Shown: positions 40,610-49,015 of the stretch, in pieces
Layout: the number at the start of each line of letters is the position of its first letter
How positions within the stretch are numbered: the first letter of the stretch is position 1
Origin: Christensenella sp. UBA4379
GTDB taxonomy: Bacteria; Bacillota; Clostridia; Christensenellales; Aristaeellaceae
NCBI GenBank assembly: GCA_002391225.1
Contig: DGRV01000096.1
Location: 1-60,893 of the forward strand
Direction of reading: 5' to 3'
Length of the DNA stretch: 60,893 nt
Made by a program: the position numbers and the translations under genes
Notes under the pieces: generated by a model
Databases searched by the model: none
Seen by the model: only the letters and a program-made list of their open reading frames with translations
Told to the model about the DNA's origin: nothing

Positions 40610-40950
40610 CAGTGGATGCCCTGAAGGCCTATGGGGCCAATACGGAGGAGGGCCTGGCCCGCTGCCTGAACAACGAGGCCTTTTACCTCAAAATGGTGGG
40701 CATGATGAAGGACGATACCCATGCCCAGGCGCTTACAACCGCCGTCGCCGAAGGAAATCTGCAGGCGGCTTTTGAGGTAGCCCACGCCCTCAAAGGCTCG
40801 CTGGCCAACCTGGCGCTTACGCCGGCGCTTAATGCGGTGACGGACATCCTGGAGCCCCTGCGCCGCAGGGAGGAAAGGACAGACTATCCGGAAATGGCTG
40901 CGCGGGTCCAAAGGGAGATGGACCGCCTGCAGACGATCATCCGTGGCTGA
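40603..40950 (+). CDS. Stand-alone HPt phosphotransfer protein
   Basis: 115 aa; its ATG lies inside the last codons of the REC-EAL gene. Residues about 55-80 carry the HPt core AHALKGSLANLALTPA with the phospho-accepting His before the KG pair, in an all-helical protein. It most likely passes phosphate from the REC domains of the adjacent hybrid kinases to REC-EAL regulators, as in multistep relays. Confidence 0.9.
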   Translation: MLTVDALKAYGANTEEGLARCLNNEAFYLKMVGMMKDDTHAQALTTAVAEGNLQAAFEVAHALKGSLANLALTPALNAVTDILEPLRRREERTDYPEMAARVQREMDRLQTIIRG

Positions 40951-40969
40951 AACCGGGGGAGTGAAACCG

Positions 40970-41791
40970 ATGAGGAAACGCTGGATGGCGGCAGCCGCGC
41001 TGGGGCTTCTGCTCATGGCGGTATTGGCGGTGTCGGTCTCTGCGGCCGGGGCCAAATGGCCCGCGAAGCCGGGCGCCAAGAGCGGCGGCGTCAAGAAAAA
41101 CGGCAAGCTCCAGGTGGATGTCGCCAACGCACAGAACGGCTATATCCAGGCGGCCCTGCAGAAAAAAAGCTCCAAGCGCATGAAGCTCAGGGTCAAAAAG
41201 GGCAGCAATACCCTGACCTATGATCTCAACGGGGACGCCGCATACGAGGTGTTCCCCCTGCAGCTTGGCAGCGGCAAATATGAGATCACGCTGTATGAGA
41301 ACGTCAAGGGAAAAAGCTACACCGCGGCCGGGAGCATTACCCTGAACGTAAAGCTGTCGGATCAGGAGGCCTGCTATTATTATCCCAATCAGTACGTGAA
41401 TTACAACCAGAGAACGCCCGCAGTGATTCAGGCGGACAGGCTCTGCTCCGGTATGAAGCCCGCGGAAGCTTTCGACGCCGTCCGGGGGTATATCAAATCC
41501 AATTTCGCCTATGACTATATCAAGGCGATCAACATCAAGTCCGGCATCCTGCCGGACATCGACGGGGCCTGGAAGAAGCACATGGGCATCTGTCAGGACC
41601 TGTCGGCCATCACCTGCTGCATGCTCCGCACCCAGGGCTTGCCGGCCCGGCTGATGATCGGCATGGCGGATAATAACTATCACGCCTGGGTGGTGGTGAA
41701 GATGAACGGCAAGGAGCAGCTGTACGACCCCACCGCGGCGGTGAACGGCATCGCCAACGTGAAAAAATACACCGTAGAGCGTTACTATTAG
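40970..41791 (+). CDS. Secreted transglutaminase-like cysteine peptidase family protein
   Basis: 273 aa from ATG 40970, placed after GGGGGAG; an upstream in-frame GTG (40943) overlaps the HPt gene. An N-terminal signal peptide (MRKRWMAAAALGLLLMAVLA) is followed by a beta-rich segment and a transglutaminase-like core with Cys208 (HMGICQDLSA), His238 (NYHAWVVV) and Asp253 (LYDPTAA). Such domains act as peptidases or cross-linkers at the cell surface. It lies between the HPt gene and the PilC-like gene and may modify pilus or wall proteins; the substrate is unknown. Confidence 0.85.
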   Translation: MRKRWMAAAALGLLLMAVLAVSVSAAGAKWPAKPGAKSGGVKKNGKLQVDVANAQNGYIQAALQKKSSKRMKLRVKKGSNTLTYDLNGDAAYEVFPLQLGSGKYEITLYENVKGKSYTAAGSITLNVKLSDQEACYYYPNQYVNYNQRTPAVIQADRLCSGMKPAEAFDAVRGYIKSNFAYDYIKAINIKSGILPDIDGAWKKHMGICQDLSAITCCMLRTQGLPARLMIGMADNNYHAWVVVKMNGKEQLYDPTAAVNGIANVKKYTVERYY

Positions 41792-41840
41792 AGCGCTTCT
41801 CAGGCAATGAAGCAGACTTACAGGCAGGGGGATAACAACC

Positions 41841-42917
41841 ATGAGCGAAAGCTGGCATGAAGAAAAGAAGAACCCGGAAACGACCCGAAAAGATCAAAAG
41901 GGCCTCTCGGCGGCGGAACTGAGCACCTTTTGCGGTCAGGTGGCCCTGATTTTGGAAGCGGGTCTGCCCCTCTATGACGGGATGGAGACCCTGGCCGGGG
42001 CGGACGCGGCGTCAGGCAACGCGGACATGTACCGGGCTGCAAGTCGCGGCGTGACCGAAACCGGCTCCCTGTACGACGCGCTCAAAGCGGACGGCCGCTG
42101 GCCTGAATACTTGGTGGAAATGGTCGGCATCGGCGAGCGCTCCGGCCAGCTGGAAAAGGTCATGCGGGGCCTGGAGGGTTATTACGCCCGGGAGGACCGG
42201 ATCCGCTCCTCCGTGGTCAGCGCCGTCACCTATCCGCTGGTGCTGGGCGCGATGCTGGTGGTCATCGTGCTGATTCTGCTGCTGTTCGTGATGCCGGTGT
42301 TCCGCCGCACCCTGGACAGCATGGGCGTTGCGGACAATGCGCTGATGCGGGTGGGCACGGTGATCGGCTGGATGGTGATGGCGGTAGTGGCCGTGGTGAT
42401 CATCGGCGTGATCGTAGCTCTCGTCCTGCTGCGCACCAAGAAGCGTGACAAAGTAATCGCCCTGGCGGAAAAGGCTGTTCCCTTCCTGGGGAGGCTCAGC
42501 CGCAGGCTGACGGCGTCCCGGCTGGCGAGCGTGCTGTCCATGATGCTCTCCGGCGGCTTTCAGACCGGCGAAGCGCTGGACATGACCGCCAACGTGATCG
42601 GTGACAAGGCAGCGGCGGAAAAGGTCCGCGGCATCCGGCAGAGCCTGGAAAACGGCGGTACCTTTGCCGACGCGGTGACCGAAACTGGCCTGTTTGACGA
42701 GCTTCACGGCCGAATGATCAAGATGGGCTCCGCCACAGGCCGGGAAGACCAAGTGCTGGGAAAGCTGGGCGAACTGTATGAAGAGCAGGTGGAGGACGAC
42801 ATCTCCCACGCCGTCTCCATCATCGAGCCGACGCTGGTCGCCCTGCTGGCCGTGGTCATCGGCGCGGTTCTGCTGACGGTGATGCTGCCCATGGCGGGAA
42901 TCCTTTCGAGCCTGTAA
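41841..42917 (+). CDS. Type II secretion/type IV pilus platform protein (PilC/GspF-like)
   Basis: 358 aa, one T2SSF unit in each half. The first has LSTFCGQVALILEAGLPLYDG and MVGIGERSGQLEKV; the second has LASVLSMMLSGGFQTGEAL and MIKMGSATGREDQV. Three hydrophobic segments (about 130-155, 170-200, 330-355) fit the inner-membrane platform topology. It starts the tightly spaced operon ending with pilT. Confidence 0.92.
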   Translation: MSESWHEEKKNPETTRKDQKGLSAAELSTFCGQVALILEAGLPLYDGMETLAGADAASGNADMYRAASRGVTETGSLYDALKADGRWPEYLVEMVGIGERSGQLEKVMRGLEGYYAREDRIRSSVVSAVTYPLVLGAMLVVIVLILLLFVMPVFRRTLDSMGVADNALMRVGTVIGWMVMAVVAVVIIGVIVALVLLRTKKRDKVIALAEKAVPFLGRLSRRLTASRLASVLSMMLSGGFQTGEALDMTANVIGDKAAAEKVRGIRQSLENGGTFADAVTETGLFDELHGRMIKMGSATGREDQVLGKLGELYEEQVEDDISHAVSIIEPTLVALLAVVIGAVLLTVMLPMAGILSSL

Positions 42918-42930
42918 CGGGAGGCACGGC

Positions 42931-43236
42931 ATGAGCAAACGGGATTGGATCAAGCTGGCGGTGATCGCCGCGGTCCTGGTGTGCGCGGTGCTGCTGGTGC
43001 TGCGCATCGATACCTCCAGAGGCACCCGGGAAAAGGAGCTGCTGGAAAAGGCGGTGCGGGACGCCGCGCTGACCTGCTACGCCGCGGAAGGGGCTTATCC
43101 TTCGCAGCTTTCGTATCTGAGGACCCACTATCAGCTGGCTTATGACGAAAATCGCTACATCGTTTTTTATGATGCCTGGGGTGAAAACGTCATGCCGGAC
43201 ATCGTGGTGAGCGAGGCGGGGGTGAGCGGCGCATGA
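42931..43236 (+). CDS. Small pilin-like membrane protein
   Basis: 101 aa with one N-terminal membrane helix (about 7-25) and a small extracytoplasmic domain (KAVRDAALTCYAAEGAYPSQ, then YIVFYDAWGENVMPDI) like minor pseudopilins of Firmicutes. It lacks a canonical Gly-Phe prepilin cleavage motif. It starts 13 bp after the platform gene. Confidence 0.75.
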   Translation: MSKRDWIKLAVIAAVLVCAVLLVLRIDTSRGTREKELLEKAVRDAALTCYAAEGAYPSQLSYLRTHYQLAYDENRYIVFYDAWGENVMPDIVVSEAGVSGA

Positions 43237-43871
43237 GGAGGCAGAAAGCCGGATCACACGCCATCTCAGGGGTTTTTGTCTTTCTGCTCCTGGGACTGTT
43301 CGCGATCTTCGCGGTTGTGATGGTGCTGCTGGGCGCTGGCGCCTACAGCCGTACTACAGAGAGCGCCGAAGCTCATAACGGGCAGCGAGTGGCCCCGTCC
43401 TACATCAGGACCATGATCCGCGGCCACGATGAAGCAGGCGGGGTTCAGACTGAACGCCTGACCGGCATCCTGCGGGAAAACGAAGATACCGGCGAAATTT
43501 GGACCGAACAGGTGGACCTGGACGCCATCGTCCTGACGGACGAAACGGCAGTCACCCGTCTCTTTGTTTATAACGGCTGGCTGTATGAATGTACGGAAGT
43601 ATCTTCGGATCCGTACGCCGGATCGGAGGACCTGGAAGCCGATTTCACCCAGGATGACGAGATACTATTGATCGATGAGACCGCGCCCGAGGAAGAGACC
43701 CAGGAAGCGCCGGTCTTTATGCCGGGCGTTTGTGACGGGGCTTGCATGCAGCAGGTCTGTCAAGCGGATGAAATGACGGTAGAGCGTACGGGGAATCTGC
43801 TGACGATCCATCTGAGGAGCGGGGAAACCTGGCATACGCTAACCTGCGCTCTGCATACCGGAGACGCGTGA
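43233..43871 (+). CDS. Pilus-operon membrane protein, possibly DUF4860-like
   Basis: 212 aa; its ATG overlaps the previous stop by 4 bp. One N-terminal membrane helix (about 12-35; FVFLLLGLFAIFAVVMVLLG), then APSYIRTMIRG, which resembles DUF4860 proteins found in clostridial pilus operons. An acidic middle part and a Cys pair (VCDGACMQQVC) follow. Function unknown; probably a minor pilus component. Confidence 0.65.
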   Translation: MRRQKAGSHAISGVFVFLLLGLFAIFAVVMVLLGAGAYSRTTESAEAHNGQRVAPSYIRTMIRGHDEAGGVQTERLTGILRENEDTGEIWTEQVDLDAIVLTDETAVTRLFVYNGWLYECTEVSSDPYAGSEDLEADFTQDDEILLIDETAPEEETQEAPVFMPGVCDGACMQQVCQADEMTVERTGNLLTIHLRSGETWHTLTCALHTGDA

Positions 43872-43883
43872 GGGGATGATGAG

Positions 43884-44273
43884 ATGAAACCGCGAAACCA
43901 CGGCAACGCCCTGCTGGTGGAACTGCTGATCGTGCTGATGTTTTTCATGCTGGCAGCGACGGTTCTGATGCAGGTGTTCGCCAAGGCGAGAAATTTGGGA
44001 GACCGGGCCAGGCTGACCGCTGAGGTGACGGCGGAAGCGCAGAGCCGGGCGGATCAGCTGTACGCGGCGGAGGATCCTTTGGCGGCACTTTCCGCCATGG
44101 GCTTTGTAGAGCGGGAGAACGCCTGGGTCTTTGAAAGCCCGGATTATATCACCCGGGTTACCCTGGAGGACGGGGCGGACGGACTGACAAAGCAGGTGTT
44201 GACGGTACAGGACAGCGCGGGGGAAACCCTGCTGACTCTGCCCTGTTCCCGGCTTCGGGAGGTGCGCCCATGA
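43884..44273 (+). CDS. Prepilin-like protein
   Basis: 129 aa with a positively charged start and a long hydrophobic helix containing a Glu near its beginning (HGNALLVELLIVLMFFMLAA), as in type IV prepilins, where a Glu near position 5 after Gly cleavage is conserved. The rest is a small domain (about 35-129). Spacing to neighbours is 12 bp and a 4-bp overlap. Confidence 0.8.
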   Translation: MKPRNHGNALLVELLIVLMFFMLAATVLMQVFAKARNLGDRARLTAEVTAEAQSRADQLYAAEDPLAALSAMGFVERENAWVFESPDYITRVTLEDGADGLTKQVLTVQDSAGETLLTLPCSRLREVRP

Positions 44274-44995
44274 AAAAGAAAAGCAGCATCGCCTTAGGGC
44301 CGGGCGCTCCGTCCCTGATTCTGATTTTTGTCGTGCTGAGCATGTCCGTGCTGGCCATGCTTTCTCTGATGACTGCCCGGAATGACCTCCAGCTCTCCAG
44401 GAGAAGCGCCGATGTGGCGGAAAGGGTATACGAGCTGCGCGAACGGGCGGAGGAAAAACGGGCTGCCGTCCAGGCCCTGCTGGCGTCGGGCGGCGAAGCG
44501 GCCGTGGACGAAGCGCTGAATTCGGACCCGCGCCTGGAAGGCGTGACCTGGGACGGCGACACCCTTACCTGGATCGAAACGGATCAGACGCGCACCCTGT
44601 CCTGTGCCCTGCGGCTGGACGGAGGCACAGTCTGGACGGCCCAGCGGCTTTCCACCAACATCGCCGAAAACACGGCGGAGGAACTGGAGTACGCGGCCAA
44701 GGACGCGCTTGCAAACGAGATCCTCAGGAGGCAGCAGGCGCTGGATGAAATGCTTCAGCGCTGCGCCGAGGGCGCGGCCGACTGGCAGGACTATCTGAAG
44801 CGCGTAGCCGAAGCAATGGCAAACGAACCGGCGGCGGAAGGGGTTCGCCTGGAGGACGACCATCTGAACTGGGTGGAGACGGACGGCACCTATCGTTATG
44901 CCTGCTCCGTAGTGATCCATCCCCTGGACGCGGAAAGGCGAAGCGATTTTGCATCCGTACCCGTGCTGCTGGAAGAGAATGTGGAGGGTCGCTAA
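44270..44995 (+). CDS. Membrane-anchored coiled-coil pilus-operon protein
   Basis: 241 aa; its ATG overlaps the previous stop. One membrane helix (about 15-38) is followed by charged helices and two similar beta motifs (LEGVTWDGDTLTWIETDQTR and VRLEDDHLNWVETDGTYRY), an internal duplication. Not recognised as a known family. Its 1-bp overlap with pilT indicates a function in the same machine. Confidence 0.65.
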   Translation: MKKKSSIALGPGAPSLILIFVVLSMSVLAMLSLMTARNDLQLSRRSADVAERVYELRERAEEKRAAVQALLASGGEAAVDEALNSDPRLEGVTWDGDTLTWIETDQTRTLSCALRLDGGTVWTAQRLSTNIAENTAEELEYAAKDALANEILRRQQALDEMLQRCAEGAADWQDYLKRVAEAMANEPAAEGVRLEDDHLNWVETDGTYRYACSVVIHPLDAERRSDFASVPVLLEENVEGR

Positions 44996-46047
44996 TGGAA
45001 ATTGTAGAATTGCTTCGCAAGGCTGTCTCCATGCGCGGATCGGATATCTTTATCGTTCCCGGCGCGGCCGTGACCGTAAAGGTCAATAACGATATGCAGC
45101 CCCTTTCGGAGGGCCGGCTTTCTCCTGCTATGACCGAAGAGCTGGTGCGTAAGATGTACGAGCTGGCGCACCGGGAATACGGCATCCTTTCGCGCGAGGG
45201 GGACGATGATTTCTCCTTCGCCATCCTGGATGTGAGCCGTTTCCGCTGCAACGCGTACAAACAGCGCGGCACGGTGGCGGCTATCTGCCGCATCGTGAAT
45301 TTTGAACTGCCGGATCCGTCGGCCATGGGCATTCCGCAGATGGTGTTGGACATGGCCAACCTGCGCAGCGGCATGGTCCTGGTGACCGGCCCGGCGGGCA
45401 GCGGCAAGAGCACCACCCTGGCCTGTGTGGTGGACCGGATCAACAGCACCCGCAGCGCGCACATCGTTACCATCGAAGACCCCATCGAATATCTGCACCG
45501 GCACAAAAAGGCCCTGGTCAGCCAGCGCGAGGTCCCGAACGACGCTGCCACCTTTTCAAGAGCCCTTCGAGCGGCCCTGCGCCAGGCGCCCGATGTGGTG
45601 ATGCTCGGCGAAATGCGGGACCTGGACACCGTGCGCACGGCAATCACCGCCGCCGAAACGGGCCACCTGCTTTTGTCCTCCCTGCATACCATCGGGGCGG
45701 CCAAGACCGTGGACCGCATGATCGACACCTTCCCGGCGGAACAGCAGGCCCAGATCCGGGTACAGCTTTCCATGGTCCTCAAGGCCGTGGTATCCCAGCG
45801 CCTGGTGCCCACCGTCGACGGCGGACGGGTGGCAGTTTTTGAAGTGATGACCATCAACCCCGCCATCCAGAACATGATCCGGGACGGCAGGACCCATCAG
45901 ATCGACAACGTGATTTACGGGGGCAGCGACAAGACCATGCTCTCCATGGACGCCGAGCTGGCCCGTCTGGTACGGGAGCGCCGCGTCACCCGGGAGATCG
46001 CCCTGCTCTACGCCGCCAATCCCGAGACGCTGGCCAAGCGGATCTGA
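44995..46047 (+). CDS. pilT: PilT-type twitching/retraction ATPase
   Basis: 350 aa. Walker A GPAGSGKSTTL (about residue 132), Asp box (TIEDPIEYLH), Walker B (PDVVMLGEMRDLDT, about 200) and His box (HLLLSSLHT) are all present; AIRNLIREGKx-type sequence is seen as IQNMIRDGRTHQI near the C-terminus. Length and motifs fit PilT rather than the longer PilB. It is last in the operon starting at 41841. No extension ATPase or prepilin peptidase occurs in the window. Confidence 0.93.
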   Translation: MEIVELLRKAVSMRGSDIFIVPGAAVTVKVNNDMQPLSEGRLSPAMTEELVRKMYELAHREYGILSREGDDDFSFAILDVSRFRCNAYKQRGTVAAICRIVNFELPDPSAMGIPQMVLDMANLRSGMVLVTGPAGSGKSTTLACVVDRINSTRSAHIVTIEDPIEYLHRHKKALVSQREVPNDAATFSRALRAALRQAPDVVMLGEMRDLDTVRTAITAAETGHLLLSSLHTIGAAKTVDRMIDTFPAEQQAQIRVQLSMVLKAVVSQRLVPTVDGGRVAVFEVMTINPAIQNMIRDGRTHQIDNVIYGGSDKTMLSMDAELARLVRERRVTREIALLYAANPETLAKRI

Positions 46048-46094
46048 GCCTTTTTCCGGGTACCGGATACTCTCACTGAACACGGGAGGCCCTC

Positions 46095-47498
46095 ATGACC
46101 CTACAGAAACCCGAACAACTCAACACCATCTCCCGCATCGACGAGCCTGCGGCCCGGCCGGAAGGAAAGCGGGGCATTCCCCTGCGCACAGCGACCGCCG
46201 TCTTTTCCCTGCTGGCCTTCCTGACGGCCGCGGCCCTGTTTCTGGCCGACCGGCAGGTCAACTACGGCTATGAGAACATCCAGCAGGCCAATGACCGGAA
46301 TTTTCAGGCGGAAAAGGTGACCAACGATCTGGCGGTTACCTCGGATTTCCTGACGGACCGGGTCCGCTGTTATGTGTCCACCTACGAGCGCCCCTATATG
46401 GAAGACTTTATCACCGAGGTGACGGAGACCCGGCGCAGGGACAAGGCGGTGGAAGCGCTGGAGGGGCTGCTGGGGGATAAGAATCACGAAGCTTACGACA
46501 GCCTGGCCCACGCGCTGGAGCGCTCGGACGATCTGGTGCAGGACGAGTTTCTGGCGATGCGCCTGGTGCTGGAGGCAAACCAGGATCCGGACATCCCGGA
46601 GGTTCTAAAAAATCTACCTGCTTTCGATGCGGCTTTGCAGGCGCTGACCAGCGAAGAAAAAAAGGAAAAGGCCCAGGAGCTGGTCTTCGGGGAAAGGTAT
46701 ATGACCGTCAAGGACGAGATTCAGCAGAGCACCGCTCGATCCCAGGAATTGATCGCGGGGCAGACCCAGAACGCCCTGGACGAAGCCAGCCGGCAGATGC
46801 GAAGGCTTTTGACGATCCAGACCATCCTGACCATCGTCATGCTGGCGGTGGTGCTGGTGATGGTCGTGTTTATCTCCGCCCAGGTGCGCAAGCCCCTGAC
46901 CCGCATGGTGCGGCTCATGAAGGCCAAGCAGACTGTGCCGCCTGTTGGAGCAGAGGAGCTGCGCTTCGTCTCCCGCACCTACAACGAAATCTTTGAAGAA
47001 CACCAGAAGACCACCGAACGCCTGACCTATGAGGCCATGCACGATGGCCTGACCGGCCTGCTCAACCGAAACGCCTACGAACTGCTTCTCATGGACACGG
47101 ACCTGGACCACGCGGCTCTTTTGATCGCGGACGTGGACGATTTCAAGAGCATCAACGATCGTTACGGCCACGACGTGGGAGACAAGATCCTAAAGCGGGT
47201 GGCGTCTGTCCTGCAGCACAGCTTCCGATCCGTGGACCAGATTTACCGCATCGGCGGGGATGAGTTTGTGATCATCATGACCAGGGCCAACAGCACCATG
47301 CGGCAGCTGGTGCTGGACAAGATCAGCCACGCGAATCAGGTGCTGCAGCAGGGCGCGGAAGATATTCCTCCGACCTCCCTCAGCGTGGGCGTGGCCTTCT
47401 GCGACCGGGAAAATCCCCAGGGCGATCTCCTCAAGGACGCCGATACCGCCCTGTACCGGGTAAAACAGTCTGGCCGCTGCGGCTGCGCGATTTATTAA
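46095..47498 (+). CDS. Membrane-bound diguanylate cyclase
   Basis: 467 aa, GGGAGG five bases upstream. Two membrane segments (about 33-53 and 238-260) enclose a ~185-residue helical extracytoplasmic sensor. After a HAMP-like linker comes a GGDEF domain (about 310-467) with HDGLTGLLNR, intact GGDEF at about 387 and an RSVD inhibition site five residues before it. Active, product-inhibited c-di-GMP synthesis is expected. It lies 47 bp after pilT, so it may be co-expressed with the pilus operon. Confidence 0.93.
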   Translation: MTLQKPEQLNTISRIDEPAARPEGKRGIPLRTATAVFSLLAFLTAAALFLADRQVNYGYENIQQANDRNFQAEKVTNDLAVTSDFLTDRVRCYVSTYERPYMEDFITEVTETRRRDKAVEALEGLLGDKNHEAYDSLAHALERSDDLVQDEFLAMRLVLEANQDPDIPEVLKNLPAFDAALQALTSEEKKEKAQELVFGERYMTVKDEIQQSTARSQELIAGQTQNALDEASRQMRRLLTIQTILTIVMLAVVLVMVVFISAQVRKPLTRMVRLMKAKQTVPPVGAEELRFVSRTYNEIFEEHQKTTERLTYEAMHDGLTGLLNRNAYELLLMDTDLDHAALLIADVDDFKSINDRYGHDVGDKILKRVASVLQHSFRSVDQIYRIGGDEFVIIMTRANSTMRQLVLDKISHANQVLQQGAEDIPPTSLSVGVAFCDRENPQGDLLKDADTALYRVKQSGRCGCAIY

Positions 47499-47509
47499 AA
47501 ACGATATTT

Positions 47510-47540
47510 ACCTGCAGGCGGAAGCACTTGCAGGTTTTTT
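47510..47540 (+). terminator. Intrinsic terminator after the diguanylate cyclase
   Basis: ACCTGCA / TGCAGGT stem followed by TTTTTT. Confidence 0.85.
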
Positions 47541-47573
47541 GTTTGCGTTCATGAAAGAATTGAGCCCCTTTGA

Positions 47574-47602
47574 TTGACAGCAACTGTAAAATTTGGTAAA
47601 CT
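47574..47602 (+). promoter_or_regulatory. Strong promoter of the carbohydrate ABC importer
   Basis: TTGACA (consensus), 17-bp spacer, TAAACT with TGG extension, about 40 bp upstream of the ribosome site. Confidence 0.85.
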
Positions 47603-47649
47603 GTCAAAAAAAGGTGCACAACACCGAAAAAGAAAGGGAGTATCTGTTT

Positions 47650-48897
47650 ATGAAACGTGTTTTCTCCATGCTTCTGGCTTTGACGCTGCTGATCTCCTGT
47701 GTCAGCGTTGCTGCTGCGGAGGAAAAAAAGTCCCTGACGGTCTGGATTCCCCAGTATCAGTTCAGCAAAGCGGAAGACGCCATTTCCGACCAGGATTTCT
47801 GGGACGGCGTGTTCGACAAATTTGAAGCGGAAAACAACTGTGACGTAAAGGTCGAGATTCTTTCCTGGAGCGATTACAATACCACCATCTACACCGGCCT
47901 TCTGAACGAAGACGGCCCCGACGTCGTCTATGTGACGGATAACTACGACCTGGTCAAAGCGGACCTCCTGCTCGGCCTGGAAGGATATCTGACGGAAGCG
48001 GAAATGGATAACTATCTGCTCTGGAACAAAGGCCCCGTCAACGCCGAAGGCAAGCACGTGATCGTTCCCATGGACGACGGCGTGGCCATGGGCTTTGTCA
48101 ATAAGGACATCCTGGCGGAAGCCGGCATCGAAGCCTTCCCCGAAGGCTGGGACGAATTCCTCGCCGCCTGCAAAACCATCCAGGAAAAGACCGGCAAGCA
48201 GGCCTTCCTGCAGAACTGGGGCGCTACCACCGGCACCAGCGCGCTGATGCTCGCCTTCTGGCCCTATTATTTCCAGGCCGGCGGCGTTATGCTGGATGAA
48301 AACGGCGAAATCAGCATCAACAACGAAGCGGGTCTGAAAACCCTGGAATTCATCAAGAGCTTTGCGGACGAAGGCATCTTTGATGAAACCATCGTTTCCG
48401 AAGGCGAATCCATCGACAAGTTCGCCGCCGGCGAGCTGGCTTTCGTCGTCGCTGACCTGAACAAGGGCAACTCCTTCACCAACAACGGCGTCAACTGGGA
48501 ATACTTCTTCTCCCTGAAGGGCCCCGCTGGCTACGGCGCCCGTACCGCTACGGACTCCTTCGCCGTCAGCAAGAAAACGCTGTCCCGCGGCAACGACGCC
48601 CTGGCCGCCAAAGCCCTGGTGTATATCACCTCCGGCGAAGTGATGGACGCCTTCCACTCCAAGATTTTCTATCTACCTCCCTTCACCAAGGACGCGGCCT
48701 ATTCTGAGAATGAAGCCTATACCACCCTGGTGGGGGCCCATACCGCCGACGTCTATGTCGTCAGCGAGTTTGAAGGCAAGGCTTCCTTTGAAAAGGAACT
48801 GCAGGCCAACATTCAGATGATGTTCATGGGCGACCTGACGCCTCAGGAAGTGCTGGACAACACCATGACCTATTATTCTGAGCAGATCAAACAGTAA
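47650..48897 (+). CDS. Carbohydrate ABC transporter substrate-binding protein (family 1)
   Basis: 415 aa from ATG 47650, preceded by AAAGGGAG; the in-frame ATG at 47593 overlaps the promoter. The signal peptide has Cys17 in LISC (lipobox-like) and alternatively an AAA cleavage site. SLTVWIPQYQ, GPDVVYVTDN, VPMDDGVAMGFVNKD and GWDEFLAACKTI are typical of sugar-binding proteins of MalE/UgpB type. It is the first gene of an importer with two permeases; no ATPase is adjacent, which is common where a shared MsmX-type ATPase serves several importers. The substrate may be a cell-wall sugar given the downstream anmK. Confidence 0.9.
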   Translation: MKRVFSMLLALTLLISCVSVAAAEEKKSLTVWIPQYQFSKAEDAISDQDFWDGVFDKFEAENNCDVKVEILSWSDYNTTIYTGLLNEDGPDVVYVTDNYDLVKADLLLGLEGYLTEAEMDNYLLWNKGPVNAEGKHVIVPMDDGVAMGFVNKDILAEAGIEAFPEGWDEFLAACKTIQEKTGKQAFLQNWGATTGTSALMLAFWPYYFQAGGVMLDENGEISINNEAGLKTLEFIKSFADEGIFDETIVSEGESIDKFAAGELAFVVADLNKGNSFTNNGVNWEYFFSLKGPAGYGARTATDSFAVSKKTLSRGNDALAAKALVYITSGEVMDAFHSKIFYLPPFTKDAAYSENEAYTTLVGAHTADVYVVSEFEGKASFEKELQANIQMMFMGDLTPQEVLDNTMTYYSEQIKQ

Positions 48898-48908
48898 CCT
48901 GGTTTTCC

Positions 48909-48952
48909 GGGGCTCCGGCGGTGCTGCCTCCGGAGCCCCTTCCTGTTTTTTT
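48909..48952 (+). terminator. Terminator/attenuator between binding protein and permease genes
   Basis: GGGGCTCCGG / CCGGAGCCCC perfect stem followed, after TTCCTG, by T7. Partial readthrough would keep binding-protein levels above permease levels. Confidence 0.8.
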
Positions 48953-49015
48953 GAAGATCTTAGATAACAACTGATCGTCCTCCCGACGGCTTTGTATCGA
49001 TTCATGGAGGTACCC

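Noticed and set aside
40943..40969. Earlier GTG start for the transglutaminase-like gene
   Set aside because: It overlaps the HPt gene, and the ATG at 40970 gives a normal signal peptide directly after a ribosome site.
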